Below the pieces are notes generated by a model. That model was not told where the DNA came from. It saw only the letters and a program-made list of their open reading frames with translations, and searched no databases. From Brachyhypopomus gauderio (lineage: Eukaryota > Chordata > Actinopteri > Gymnotiformes > Hypopomidae), in contig NC_135213.1 of NCBI RefSeq assembly GCF_052324685.1, positions 41,512,700-41,576,699 on the forward strand: a stretch of DNA of 64,000 nt, given 5' to 3'. Each line of letters begins with the position of its first letter. The first letter of the stretch is position 1. Shown one piece after another: positions 10,949 through 20,960 of the stretch. The translations under genes were made by a program, and so were the position numbers.

Positions 10949-11496
10949 ATGATGAGGTCACTGGTTCTACTGCTGGGAACACTGGGACTCCTCATTCAGG
11001 GTGAGACAAACTGAAATAAGATTCATTTTATTTTTACTTTCTTTTGGGTTTGGATCATATTTTTATACATTAGTTGTATTGTTTTTGTTTTTATTTCAGT
11101 GTTCTGGGTTTTTTCATCCAGATATTATTCATTTTGATTTTATTCATGTACAGTTTTCCTAATATAAATGTTGTTTTGTGATTGTTTATTTTTTAGACTC
11201 CTATGGAGACATAATCATGACTCAGACTCCAGGATCTCATTCTGTTACACCAGGACAGTCTGTTACTCTCAGCTGCAGGGCCAGTCAGAACATTTACAGT
11301 TACCTCCACTGGTACCTGCAGAAACCTGGAGAAGCTCCTAAACTCCTGATCTATAGTGCATCCACCCGTCAGTCTGGAGTTCCAGATCGTTTCAGTGGTA
11401 GTGGATATGGTACTGAATTTACTCTAAAAATCACTGGAGTCCAGGCTGAAGATGCAGGAGATTATTACTGTCAGCAGAGTAACAGCTGGCCGCTCA
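10949..11496 (+). CDS. IgL kappa-like V segment, family B (V-B1)
   Basis: Exon 1 (10949-11000) encodes [17 protein letters not shown] and ends at a GGTGAGA donor. Exon 2 (11197-11496) follows a TTATTTTTTAG acceptor. Joined, the mature chain begins after DSYG with [20 protein letters not shown]. Landmarks: [48 protein letters not shown] and [13 protein letters not shown]3 begins QQSNSWPLT. This family is closer to mammalian V-kappa in wording than family A. The frame is intact and the 12-RSS perfect, so it should be usable, by inversion only. Confidence 0.95.
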
Positions 11497-11524
11497 CACA
11501 GTGTTAGATCACCGTACAAAAACC
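11497..11524 (+). other. 12-RSS of V-B1
   Basis: CACAGTG, spacer TTAGATCACCGT (12 bp), ACAAAAACC. Confidence 0.96.
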
Positions 11525-12213
11525 TCCCTCAGCTGTAGAGGAACTGCTCTGTTTCTGTCTCATCAGCACAGACTGATCTGAGATCAGAGTTCCATAATAA
11601 CAGCTAATTATTATAATTATGTATAATTATATTTAAATTGTATAATATAATTAGTTCTACATTTATTTAAAATGCTGATTGATTTTTGTATTTTGTTTTG
11701 TCTTTGAGATTTTCTGAAAGATGTTCTGGTTTGATTTCTAAATGACACCTGTGTGCCAGTAGATGCTTTGCTGTTGTAATTTGTCCGATGTCTGTTTGTT
11801 TACTCTCAGCTTAAATTAATTCTTTATTAGTAATTAGCAATTAATTCATAAATAATGTATAAACACTTTACAATAATGTTCCCTTTTGACACATTGTAAC
11901 GCCGGAGGTGTCAGGGAGCGAATATAAACAAATATATAAATATGTGGGTACATAAACAATCACTCATGACAGGTGGGGGCGGGGATAATCATGACACACA
12001 AGTATATGTGACTCATTAATAAATGGTGAAGCATTTCACATTTTACCATACGGCTCCGTTTGGAAGTCATAATTGTTAGTAAGTCACTACAAAATGATTA
12101 CAGCTCAGCTTTAAAGCATTGATTGAATGTTACACTTGACATCATCTACAGAAGATGTTCCTCATCCTCAAAGATCACAGTAGTTCACCTTCAGGTCCAG
12201 GGCTCATTCATCC
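11525..12213. other. AT-rich 3' flank of V-B1
   Basis: Non-coding. A block from TGTAACGCCGG at about 11896 with GGTGGGGGCGGG near 11973 looks like partial LTR debris and is duplicated at 61994. The duplicated segment ends at 12114. Confidence 0.45.
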
Positions 12214-12640
12214 TGTCACACCCTCTGCTACTTTCTCATCTGGGTAGGAGCTACACAACTACATCCCCCAGAATGCCTGACCAAGCTCTAGGACCAATCA
12301 CAGAACATTCCACCATTCTCCATCACTGGACTATTGAGCACAGCTGTGTTCCATTACTACACACCTATATACTGTCTCTCCTGTACTTCACTCCTTTGCC
12401 TCTCTCAGTTTGTGCATCAAGCATTTTCTTCTCCTGATCATTCTGTTAACTGTTTTGTGGATCATTACTCTTTTGTCTGTATTTATGGATTTGTTTGCCT
12501 GGCCATTTCTCTACCTGGTTTTGACTTATACTTCCATATTACTGTCATATTATTCCTGTTAAAATATAGTTTGATGCTGGTTTTCTCTTTTGCCTATTTA
12601 GTGTCTAAGTACAGATTGGTTTTGTCTAATAATTCTGCAA
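12214..12640 (+). repeat. LTR-like interspersed repeat (low certainty)
   Basis: Starts TGTCACACCCTCTGC, contains a CTATATACTG promoter-like box and pyrimidine-rich sequence typical of fish LTRs. A solo LTR of family X interrupts it at its right end. No coding sequence recognised. Confidence 0.35.
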
Positions 12641-12997
12641 TGTAACGCTGGGTGCAGCACGAAGGATGAGACACGGATCCTTGCTTTGGCGACCAACGTC
12701 ACTGCTTTATTTAGTAAATGTTGCGCAATAGCACACGAGTAACATCAAACACATATACGTAACGGGCAGACTGAGACAACGTTCACGGAGAACATTCAGA
12801 CTCAGACAACGACGAGCACAGGACACTGCGCGAGCGCACATTAAATAGACAAACCACATTAGCCCCGCGTGATTACGAGACGATGCACAGGTGAGACGGA
12901 TATTCACAAGACATAACAGCACCCACAGACATCCACAGACGCGTGGACCACGTAAGCACACGCCCAAAAGGGAGGGGCCGGGGTCCTCACCGTGACA
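12641..12997 (-). repeat. Solo LTR, family X, copy 2 (target duplication TGCAA)
   Basis: Begins TGTAACGCTGGG and ends CACCGTGACA on the plus strand, with TGCAA on both sides (12636-12640 and 12998-13002). It shares the GACGAGCACAGGACACTGCG core and the GGGAGGGGCCGGGGTCCTCA end with copy 1 and is in the same orientation. Confidence 0.92.
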
Positions 12998-13002
12998 TGC
13001 AA

Positions 13003-13380
13003 GTGTCTAACTTGTTGAAATCTGTTACAGATCTCTGGCAGGATTATATCAACACCTGTGAGAGTCATGAGGAAAATGTCACAGAACCTGCTGGAAATGT
13101 CCAGGTAGAGAATCCTGCTGAGAATGTGAATGTGGTCACATTCATTAAGGTGCACCGTGTTGTGTGGTGTGGTGGGAATGAGGTGCTGTACCGTGACAGA
13201 CCGACCGCTATAAGGGAAGGCAGAGAGTATCACTGCTCTCCTGTCCTGGACTCCAACCTCAGGGTCCAGACGGAAGATCCCAGGATGCCCAGCCTTCCAG
13301 ACCCAGGAAGAACCCCCTGGAATTTTTGGGGGGGTGCCAGGCAGGGACGTTCCACGTACCCAGAGCCATCAGTGGAGTGA
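13003..13380 (+). other. Unrecognised open frame interrupted upstream by a solo LTR
   Basis: The frame continues out of the solo LTR and reads VSNLLKSVTDLWQDYINTC, then VTFIKVHRVVWCGGNEVLY and REGREYHCSPVLDSNLRV, ending at 13380. It has no ATG of its own outside the LTR, and I do not recognise the family. A retroelement fragment is the most likely explanation given the setting. Confidence 0.3.
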
Positions 13381-13787
13381 ACCTGTTGGGAGTGCAGGCG
13401 TGTTCCTCTGCCGTTCTCGGGCTGTGGTTAGGAGGAGGCTGCTGACTGGTTTGATTGGTCACCGTAGCACCAGCACAGGAGAGATATTGTGTTAGATGTT
13501 GGGACCCGACCTGCTGCTACTGGTCACTGCTGCATCTGTAGCTGCCCCAGATCTTCTGTAGCGGATTACCATAGATCATCTGGACTTGACTGTTAAGTGC
13601 TAAGTGTATAATATTAAATTTTATGCATAATGACAATTAGGATTTAAATGTCTAATATATTTTTCATATCTCTGCAAACTAGAACATAACTACTCATGAT
13701 GTATTTTGTCTTGTATTATCATGTCAGTTAAGAATGAAAATATTCAACAGAGACCTTTCCTCATAAAGAGAGCACTTCCAACTGTAG

Positions 13788-13895
13788 TGTTCAGTAGTGT
13801 ACTGTTCAGTAGTGTAGTGTTCAGTAGTGTAGTGTTCAGTAGTGTAGTGTTCAGTAGAGTAGAGTTCAGTAGTGTAGTGTTCAGTAGTGTAGTGC
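13788..13895. repeat. 15-bp tandem repeat upstream of V-A2
   Basis: About seven copies of GTGTAGTGTTCAGTA, just before the V-A2 promoter. A shorter array of the same unit sits at the same place before V-A4 (47368-47432). Confidence 0.9.
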
Positions 13896-13916
13896 TGGGT
13901 GGGAGGGGAGAGGACA

Positions 13917-13961
13917 CTTTGCATGGGCAGCACATGCTTCAGTGATCTGGGAGTGTTTATA
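13917..13961 (+). promoter_or_regulatory. V-A2 promoter: octamer variant and TATA-like box
   Basis: CTTTGCAT then TTTATA with the spacing seen in all family A genes. Confidence 0.75.
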
Positions 13962-14026
13962 GTCCTGTGAGTTTAACACTTCATGACTGAGAGCTGCCTG
14001 CACCAGCAACTTCACCCACAGCAACC

Positions 14027-14550
14027 ATGACTCTGATCCCCATCTTCATCTGCACACTGGTCCTCTGGACTCAAGGTAACACATGACTTTATAGTTTACT
14101 CTTTATCCATCTAATAAGGACAATCTCTAAACCTTATTAAATGCTCAGTAATAATAAAATGTCACTCATATCTGAGGAATAAATTGATCTGACATTAATA
14201 ATTTATAATAATACTTTTTTTTCCCCCAGAATGCAGTGGTCAGGTGACTGTGACTCAGACTCCTGCAGTGTCTGTTCTTCCTGCAGACTCTGTCAGAATC
14301 AGTTGTACATTCAGTCCTGCACCCAGAGACTGTTCCCCACCTTGTGTTTCCTGGTACCTGCAGAAACCTGGAGAAGCTCCTAAACTCCTGATCTACAGGG
14401 TTAACAGTAGAGAGTCAAGTATTCCAGCTCATTTCAGTGGTAGTGGATCTGGATCTGACTTCACTCTGACCATCAGTGGAGTCCAGACTGAAGATGCAGG
14501 AGATTATTACTGTCAGAGTTACCATTATATCAGTAGTACAGACCTGTTCA
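14027..14550 (+). CDS. IgL kappa-like V segment, family A (V-A2), Cys-rich CDR1
   Basis: Exon 1 (14027-14075) encodes the family A leader. Exon 2 (14230-14550) follows a TTTTCCCCCAG acceptor. Frameworks are intact: [42 protein letters not shown] and [13 protein letters not shown]1 is unusual: [10 protein letters not shown] contains two extra cysteines three residues apart, and the mature N-terminus begins ECSGQ with a further Cys. The extra pair could form a loop disulfide (inference). No stop or frameshift, so probably functional. Confidence 0.93.
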
Positions 14551-14578
14551 CACAGTGTTGGAGAGCCGTACAAAAACC
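14551..14578 (+). other. 12-RSS of V-A2
   Basis: CACAGTG, spacer TTGGAGAGCCGT, ACAAAAACC, identical to V-A1. Confidence 0.96.
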
Positions 14579-14967
14579 TCCCTCAGTCAGACTGCACAGA
14601 GACTGCACTGCTGCAGCTGGGACCTACTGCAGGTGCTGAGAGGGAGGATGTGATACAGCACAATGACACACTCTGCTGGAGAGGAAACACAACACACCAA
14701 ATTATAATAATGTACTACACTAATATTAGTACCACCTATTGTCATGAAACCTAGAGAAATATCCAACAGTACTAATCATTAGTCCTGGTGTTCAAAGTGA
14801 CCTGGTCCCTCCAGTGGGGGAGACAGCAGAGGAATTTGCTCTTCAAAGCGTCGTTCATGGGTGACAGTGGATCAGAGGTTAAGACCCCCATGCTGCTACC
14901 ACAGAGATGGAGGTGTGAGTCTGGAATGGAGGTCAGAGTGAGTTTGCTGAAGAGCTGGAGGACTGTT

Positions 14968-15476
14968 AGTATCTACATTCCTGTCTCTACACTCCACACT
15001 GCTGGTATCTACATTCCTGTCTTTCCACTCCACACTGCTGGTATCTACATTCCTGTTTCTACACTCCACACTGCTGGTATCTACATTCCTGTCTCTCCAC
15101 TCCACACTGCTGGTATCTACATTCCTGTCTTTCCACTCCACACTGCTGGTATCTACATTCCTGTCTCTCCACTCTACACTGCTGGTATCTACATTCCTGT
15201 CTCTCCACTCTACACGGCTGGTATCTACATTCCTGTCTATCCACTCTACACTGCTGGTATCTACATTCCTGTCTCTCCACTCTACACTGCTGGTATCTAC
15301 ATTCCTGTCTCTCCACTCCACACTGCTGGTATCTACATTCCTGTCTTTCCACTCCACACTGCTGGTATCTACATTCCTGTCTTTCCACTCCACACTATTG
15401 GTATCTACATTACTGTCTTTCCACTCCACACTGCTGGTATCTACATTCCTGTCTCTCCACTCCACACTGCTGGTCA
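14968..15476. repeat. 36-bp minisatellite (about 14 units)
   Basis: The unit is GGTATCTACATTCCTGTCTC plus TCCACTCCACACTGCT. Because 36 is divisible by three, it stays open in several frames on both strands (for example AGIYIPVSPLHT), giving misleading long ORFs. The same unit with similar flanks (CTTGGGTTGT) occurs at 45835-45972. Confidence 0.97.
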
Positions 15477-15479
15477 GTG

Positions 15480-16085
15480 ACGTTTCTATGAATATCTTGG
15501 GTTGTTTGTCTCTCTCCATCACTTTCACTGGGATTTTTTGTAAGTAGCACCATACCCAGGGGTGAGACTGAAGACCATCACCACTTTTTGTACCCATTTC
15601 AATCTGATCACTAGCCCTAACAGAGGAGACATCTAGGGGACACCTACTGACATCCATCTAATCTGAAATATGAGATTAACAAAAGCACCAATAATGAACT
15701 ACAGTGTCAATCTGTAATGGACTGAACTAATATCAGTAGTTACTAATGCTCTGAAAACTGCAATCTGATGCAATTAACCTGTTAAGAAACACAACACAAT
15801 ATATCAGCGAAGGCAAATAGGACTTTACTAAGAAGAACAGAGTACTTCTCAAAATCAAATGAAAGGGAGAAAATAAAGCTCTGGGAGTAGGCTACCTTGT
15901 TGAAAGTGACAAACTGTACTTAATGACTTCAATCAACTTCTCAAAGAGGAATAAATATAAAAAATATATATATATATATATAAATATATTTCAAATAAAA
16001 TTAAATTGGGTCAAAATCTTCATGAACAAGAGGTCAGAGAAAAAACTTCTGATCCACTGACAAGGAGACTATTATTCTATTATTC
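15480..16085. other. Intergenic DNA
   Basis: No gene recognised. The first 60 bp resemble the flank of the minisatellite at 45.97 kb. A short AT run lies at 15960-15990. Confidence 0.5.
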
Positions 16086-16087
16086 TA

Positions 16088-16175
16088 TTATACTATTATT
16101 AAGTCAAGTAGCTAACCTATATGACCCAATAGGTCTTGTCACACCTGCTAAGCAGAAGGGTGTGACTGAAGTCTG
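16088..16175 (+). pseudogene. BEL/Pao-like pol scrap
   Basis: The plus-strand frame reads VANLYDPIGLVTPAKQKG. The wording YDPxGLxxP is a conserved block of BEL/Pao pol between RT and integrase. Only this scrap is in frame, so the assignment is tentative. Confidence 0.45.
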
Positions 16176-16752
16176 TCGATGTCCCTGGCTTTCCTGGCAC
16201 ACGGTCCTGCTTCCCACTTTGGCCTGACCGGACCCAGGGCTTGAGGAAGAACCCACCTGCCTTCAGAATCTCCTCAACCCTATTTATGTTTTCATCTAAC
16301 TTTTCCAGGTCGTTGTGGGAAGTATCATCGACATAAGCGTGGATTTATTTTCGTATCTGTTCTCAAGCACTCTGAACATGTCCTCAGCAGTATTATAAGT
16401 AAACAACCGGAGGTCTCTACTTATTTTCTCATCAATACTGTCCAAGAGTTGGATCTTCTTTGCTTCCACCGAGCCAGTCAGCTCCCCCTGCCTTTGTAAA
16501 CTGACCGAGTCCTTTCTCCATCAATGGAAGTCTCTCTTAATTCCATGAAACTTGGGTAAACTGGTGGGTTAAATTTTCAGTATTGGCTATGAAGTGACCT
16601 GTGGAACTGGCTGAGCCTGCAGATCTTGTGTGGGCACCTCAGGAACTCTTCCTCTCCTCTCCTTGTCTGCAATCCTTTGTTCCGTCAGGAATTCTCTCTT
16701 CTAATTGATTTTTGAGTTTCCTCAGACCCTTCACTCTACCATCCAGACTCGC

Positions 16753-17190
16753 CTACAGGACTACAGGAATCCATATCTCCCAAGACTTGAGGCTTACAAA
16801 CACATGTTGGACAAGTGTCTTCACACCATCCAACTGTAGTTCATTACCGTCTTTGTTCACAGCAGAAACCGGAATAGTATGAATTCCTTCACAGGCTGCG
16901 TCTGCTTCATGGATTGCAGTTTCTAACTCATCTTCCCCATATCTAGACCATAGGTTAGACTGAACTACCCCTCTAACTTCCTCAAATCTTGTATTACAGT
17001 CTTCCATAGTCCTCTCCAGGTCTGCCTGCTGCTGTTTCCCCAGTTTATCCTCTTCATGAGCTTCAATATCTGCCAGTAGGCCAGTCTTGTAATCATTTGT
17101 CTCACTGACAGTCCTTGCATGAGAGGTGAGTTCTTTGAACTGCTCTAGCAGTTCATTCTTCATCATGTTCTTCATCATGTTCTTCATCAT
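16753..17190 (-). other. Unrecognised charged, coiled-coil-like open frame
   Basis: The minus-strand frame of about 145 codons begins with three MMKN repeats and continues as acidic, Glu/Lys-rich sequence (ADLERTMEDCNTRFEEVRG) suggesting a coiled coil. It lies beside the BEL/Pao scrap in opposite orientation, so it could be a gag-like piece, but I do not recognise it. No splice or promoter evidence. Confidence 0.3.
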
Positions 17191-17198
17191 GTTCTTCA

Positions 17199-17664
17199 GG
17201 GCAACATGGTGGCTTGGTGGTTAGCATGTTTGCCTCTCAGCACTGAGGTCTTGGGTTCAAGTCCCTATCTGAGTGGAGTTTCCATGTTCTCCCCGTGTCT
17301 GTGTGAGTTTCCTCCAGGGTCTCCAGTTTCCTCTCACAGTCCAAAGACATGGAGATTAGGTAAATTGGCAGTCCCTGATTCCCTGACAAATTGTCCCTGA
17401 GTGTGTGTCTTTGTCCCTTCATGTCCAATAAGAAGCAGTTGTCTGAGTGTGTGTTTGTATGCCCAGTGGTGGATGGTGCTCTGCCCCTAGGGTCTGTCCT
17501 CTCTCCCCTTCCTGCACCCCATTCAGTCCCCCAGGGGGCTGTGGATCCTGGTAGAGAGTATGCTGTGTGCAATTGGCTGTTGCTTCTCACTGGAGTGTGA
17601 TTGGTTGTACCTGTGTTAAAATTGGGTATATAGAAAGGTGCTACATAAGTTGAACATTCATTCA
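17199..17664 (+). repeat. tRNA-like interspersed repeat with ATTC tail
   Basis: The head GGTGGCTTGGTGGTTAGCAT and GGGTTCAAGTCCC resembles tRNA A and B boxes. The body carries the common fish repeat wording CATGTTCTCCCCGTGTCTG and CACAGTCCAAAGACATGGAG. It ends at GAACATTCATTCATG. Confidence 0.8.
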
Positions 17665-17981
17665 TGTTCCCAGTGGCCCTGATGAGGAAGTTGACATGCT
17701 TGGTGAAGGCACTTTTAGCTAAGATCCTTTCCTGCTTCAGCACTACTCACATATTCACCTAGTCCTTCACTTGAACATATAACATTTAAAACCTGCACGG
17801 GGCAGAAGTGAGTGTTAGCTACTAGGAAGTTCCCTAGGTAGTTGGGTAGTTGGGATGATATTTCTGACCCTGTCTGTTTTCTCTTTTTGGATTTGCCCTT
17901 CATGTTTGGTTGCCCTGGTTGTAGTTTAGACTTTGGACTGTTTTTGACTGCATTTTGATTACGTTGTTCTGGATATTCTGC

Positions 17982-18028
<47 letters not shown>

Positions 18029-18278
18029 TCTCATCTCATCTTACTGCCATCTTTTTAAAACCTGTTTCTGCACACGTCTGTGCTCCCTGTCATGTCCCAA
18101 ACACCACAGTGGCAGGGTCACTACAATCTTATTTCAGGTATAACTGCAATTACTTGAATTAAAATATATCTAAAATTTGTAAACTGATTTATTTTTAATC
18201 AGATTTGTTAATCATATTATTATCATGTTAGTTAAGACATGAGACATTTGGTAGAAGCATTTCCCCAGAGGTCAGACA
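17665..18278. other. Intergenic DNA upstream of V-A3
   Basis: Contains a (GT)n microsatellite at 17982-18026. The last 60 bp share the TATTATCATGTTAGTTAAGA flank of other family A genes. No gene seen. Confidence 0.5.
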
Positions 18279-18323
18279 CTTTGCATGGGTAGCACATGCT
18301 TCAGTGATCTGGGAGTGTTTATA
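18279..18323 (+). promoter_or_regulatory. V-A3 promoter: octamer variant and TATA-like box
   Basis: CTTTGCAT then TTTATA, spaced as in the other family A genes. Confidence 0.75.
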
Positions 18324-18388
18324 GTCCTGTGAGTTTAACACTTCATGACTGAGAGCTGCCTGCACCAGCAACTTCACCCACAGCAACC

Positions 18389-18919
18389 ATGACTCTGATC
18401 CCCATCTTCATCTGCACACTGGTCCTCTGGACTCAAGGTAACTCCTGTTATCATTCTGCTTTTCATGTATTTGACCATGAATTTAAATAAATTTATATTA
18501 AATACTGAGTATGCTGTACATATAAATAACAATGTGCTGTTATATATCATAAATGTTATCAAATTATTCTGCTTTAGGATCCCGAGGTCAGGTGACGGTG
18601 AATCAGACTCCTGAGGTGACATCTGCTCTTCCAGGAGACAGAATCACCATCAGCTGTAAGACCAACCATGCAGTGTATGATAACTGTGGTCCATCAGGTG
18701 TGTCTTATGATTGTCTAGCCTGGTACCTGCAGAAACCTGGAGAAGCTCCTAAGCTCCTCATCCGTTATGTAAGTCACCTGCTCACAGGAACTCCAGCTCG
18801 TTTCAGTGGTAGTGGATCTAGATCTGACTTCACTCTGACCATCAGTGGAGTCCAGACTGAAGATGGAGGAGATTATTACTGTCAGAGTTTTCATTATATC
18901 AGTAGTACAGACCTGTTCA
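18389..18919 (+). CDS. IgL kappa-like V segment, family A (V-A3), long Cys-containing CDR1
   Basis: Exon 1 (18389-18437) encodes the family A leader. Exon 2 (18578-18919) follows a TTCTGCTTTAG acceptor. Frameworks are intact: [46 protein letters not shown] and EDGGDYYCQS. CDR1 is the longest in the window (YDNCGPSGVSYDC) and holds two extra cysteines nine residues apart. FR2 ends LLIRYV instead of LLIY, and FR3 has SGSRSD instead of SGSGSD. The reading frame is open throughout, so probably functional. Confidence 0.93.
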
Positions 18920-18947
18920 CACAGTGTTGGAGAGCCGTACAAAAACC
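18920..18947 (+). other. 12-RSS of V-A3
   Basis: CACAGTG, spacer TTGGAGAGCCGT, ACAAAAACC. Confidence 0.96.
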
Positions 18948-19109
18948 TCCCTCAGTCAGACTGCACAGAGACTGCACTGCTGCAGCTGGGACCTACTGCA
19001 GGTGCTGAGGGAGAGGATGTGATACAGCACAATGACACACTCTGCAGGAGAGGAAACACAACACACTGACTCACAAATAAACATAAAAATCTTTTATGCA
19101 TCACAATAA

Positions 19110-19412
19110 TACAGATAACACTGGTTCACTTCTATTTCTACTCACTCAATACTGGTATAGACTCACATACCCACAACACACTCACTTACTACTGTTATAG
19201 ACTCATATAACCACAACACACACACTCACTACTGTTATAGACTCACATACCCACAACACACACACTCACTACTGTTATAGACTCACATACCCACTACACA
19301 CTCACTCACTACTGTTATAGACTCACATACCCACAATACACTCACACTCACTTACTACTGTTATAGACTCATATACCCACAACACACTCACTACTGTTAT
19401 AGACTCACATAT
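19110..19412. repeat. Minisatellite of about 40-bp units
   Basis: Imperfect repeats of ACTACTGTTATAGACTCACA plus TACCCACAACACACTC. It ends abruptly where the family X retroelement begins. Confidence 0.92.
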
Positions 19413-19437
19413 CCACCGAAGGAGGATGGTCCTCTTC

Positions 19438-19842
19438 CTATTCTTCATCCTCTCCGTAACCCACGGTGGGAGCGGAGCACACAGAAGGAGCTTGATCCTC
19501 ACCCTCCTCTTCTTGCTCGCCTTCAGAGTCCTCCCCCACGAACTCGCACTCCGGGGTCATCTCGGTGGCGCAGAGCTCGAGGGCTCCTACCCTCAGTGGT
19601 GAGAGGTCTCTGGAGGGAGAGGGGTGACGCTCCCTCCACATCCGCACCGTGGTCTCGCGGAAATAGACCGCCATCTCCTCCGTCTCAGCTTCCCGAGCCC
19701 AAAGCAGCATGATGTTGCACAACGGGTCCTGCTGCATCGCTTCGAGGGTGACTGGGGCTCCGCGGTGCTGTGCAGGGAAAGAGGCGTGATGGTGCCTGCT
19801 GTGCCTCTTCCCCTTCTTGGGTCGGGTGGTGTAACCTGGCAT
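19438..19842 (-). CDS. Possible gag-like protein of LTR family X
   Basis: The complete 134-codon frame begins MPGYTTRPKKGKRHSRHHH, a strongly basic N-terminus. It continues with an amphipathic stretch (NIMLLWAREAETEEMAVYF, TVRMWRERH) and ends in an acidic tail (EGEQEEEGEDQ). Its place 24 bp after an LTR suggests a gag-type product. I do not recognise a named domain and see no zinc knuckle. The frame ends by a normal stop, so either the protein is short or the element is non-autonomous. Confidence 0.45.
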   Translation of the reverse strand: MPGYTTRPKKGKRHSRHHHASFPAQHRGAPVTLEAMQQDPLCNIMLLWAREAETEEMAVYFRETTVRMWRERHPSPSRDLSPLRVGALELCATEMTPECEFVGEDSEGEQEEEGEDQAPSVCSAPTVGYGEDEE

Positions 19843-20194
19843 CTTGTCTCTTTCGGCTCGTCGTTCTGTAACGATCCGCGGAAGGCAACGGACGAGACAG
19901 AATCCTCTTCGCAGACGTCACTTTTTATTACACTTAATAGCGCAGACAGTGCACATATAACATTAAACATACAGACACATCAATGACTCAAACAACGACG
20001 AGCACAAGACACTGCATGAACGCACATTAAATAGACAGACCACATAAACCCCACGTGATGACGAGACGAGCCACAGGTGAGACGGATAATCACAAGACAT
20101 AACCGCACCCACGGAGATACACAGACGCAGACGAGTAGACGTAGACGACGTAAACACACGCCCAAAGGTAGGGGTCGGGGACCGTAACGTGACA
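19438..20194 (-). mobile_element. Family X LTR retroelement fragment: 5' LTR plus gag-like frame
   Basis: On the minus strand an LTR (20194 to 19867, TGTCACGTTACGG...GTTACA) is followed by 24 bp and an open frame starting ATG at 19842. The LTR shares the core and end sequences of the solo LTRs at 5.2 and 12.6 kb and the LTR at 31.65 kb. The rest of the element is missing beyond about 19417. It is the only copy here that shows the start of the family's internal region. Confidence 0.75.
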
Positions 20195-20345
20195 GCATGA
20201 GTACTGTCTCATGTCAATAAATTACATCATGGGAAATTGAATTACTGGAAACAATGACTTTTAATGATAACAAAAAGAATGTATTATAAATATAATATAT
20301 AAAAATGATTTATTATAAATAATATGTATTTTTGTTTGTTCCTAA

Positions 20346-20938
20346 TGTTGAGAAAATAAGTTTTTGCTTAGCAATAACATTAGCAAAAGTATATTTTGCT
20401 CATCAATGAAATGGATATTAAAATTAGATATAACTATTAATTAGATAAATAATTGCTGCCTTAAACTATTAGTTTATACGTAATCTTAAGAAGGGCCTCA
20501 CAGGGGGCCATATAGCATATTGTTGCATCAGAGAACAGTTTGGTCTATAGGGAGTGAAGTGTCTGTAGAATATGTTCTATACTGATAAGCTCCACAGAAG
20601 GTCACTTGCACCAACTGCCTGTAAGGACACCCTGTTAGGCTGGGACACAGTGGACATGAAATAATGCAGAGTCATGCATGTAGGTTGAGAACTCTAACTA
20701 TGACCATGCAAGAGCACTGAGGGGGTGGAGCCATACCATATATAACTTACATGTTACTAGTAACTTTCAGATCTCTCTGGTGTACATGTTTGGTGTGTGT
20801 GAGATCTCCAGAGATATCTCTGTTTTAATAAAGGCCTTTTTGTTATTGCTATAATTTTGGTGTGTTGTTCCTACTATCTCTTTCCCATCAAACGAACACG
20901 CTGGGCTAGAGTGGTTGATAGAAGTTAAAGCCCCAACA
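20346..20938 (+). repeat. 5' LTR of the endogenous retrovirus
   Basis: TG...CA ends within the inverted pair TGTTG/CAACA. A TATATAA promoter box lies at 20739-20745 and AATAAA at 20827-20832, which marks the U3-R-U5 layout. Confidence 0.95.
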
Positions 20939-20939
20939 A

Positions 20940-20960
20940 TTTGGTGACCTCCCGACGTGA
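20940..20960 (+). other. Primer-binding-like site
   Basis: TTTGGTGACCTCCCGACG follows the LTR after one base. TTTGGTGACC... is a common start of retroviral primer-binding regions. The exact tRNA cannot be assigned by eye. Confidence 0.65.

Larger units (their letters stand above)
8333..12114 (+). repeat. Segmental duplication, copy 1 (V-A1 + V-B1)
   Basis: From TAGTAGGAAGCCCC to GCTCAGCTTTAA this 3.78-kb block is matched, in the same orientation, by 58436-62212 with only scattered substitutions and small indels. It carries one family A V gene, a V relic, a LINE relic and one family B V gene. The left breakpoint lies in a CA-rich repeat in both copies. The flanks outside are unrelated. Confidence 0.93.

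Noticed and set aside
14788..15657. Long open frames on both strands (230 and 253 codons)
   Set aside because: They are artefacts of a 36-bp minisatellite whose unit length is a multiple of three; the translations are simple repeats.
19110..19412. CRISPR-like spaced repeats
   Set aside because: The units are contiguous, imperfect and without unique spacers; this is a minisatellite in a vertebrate genome.
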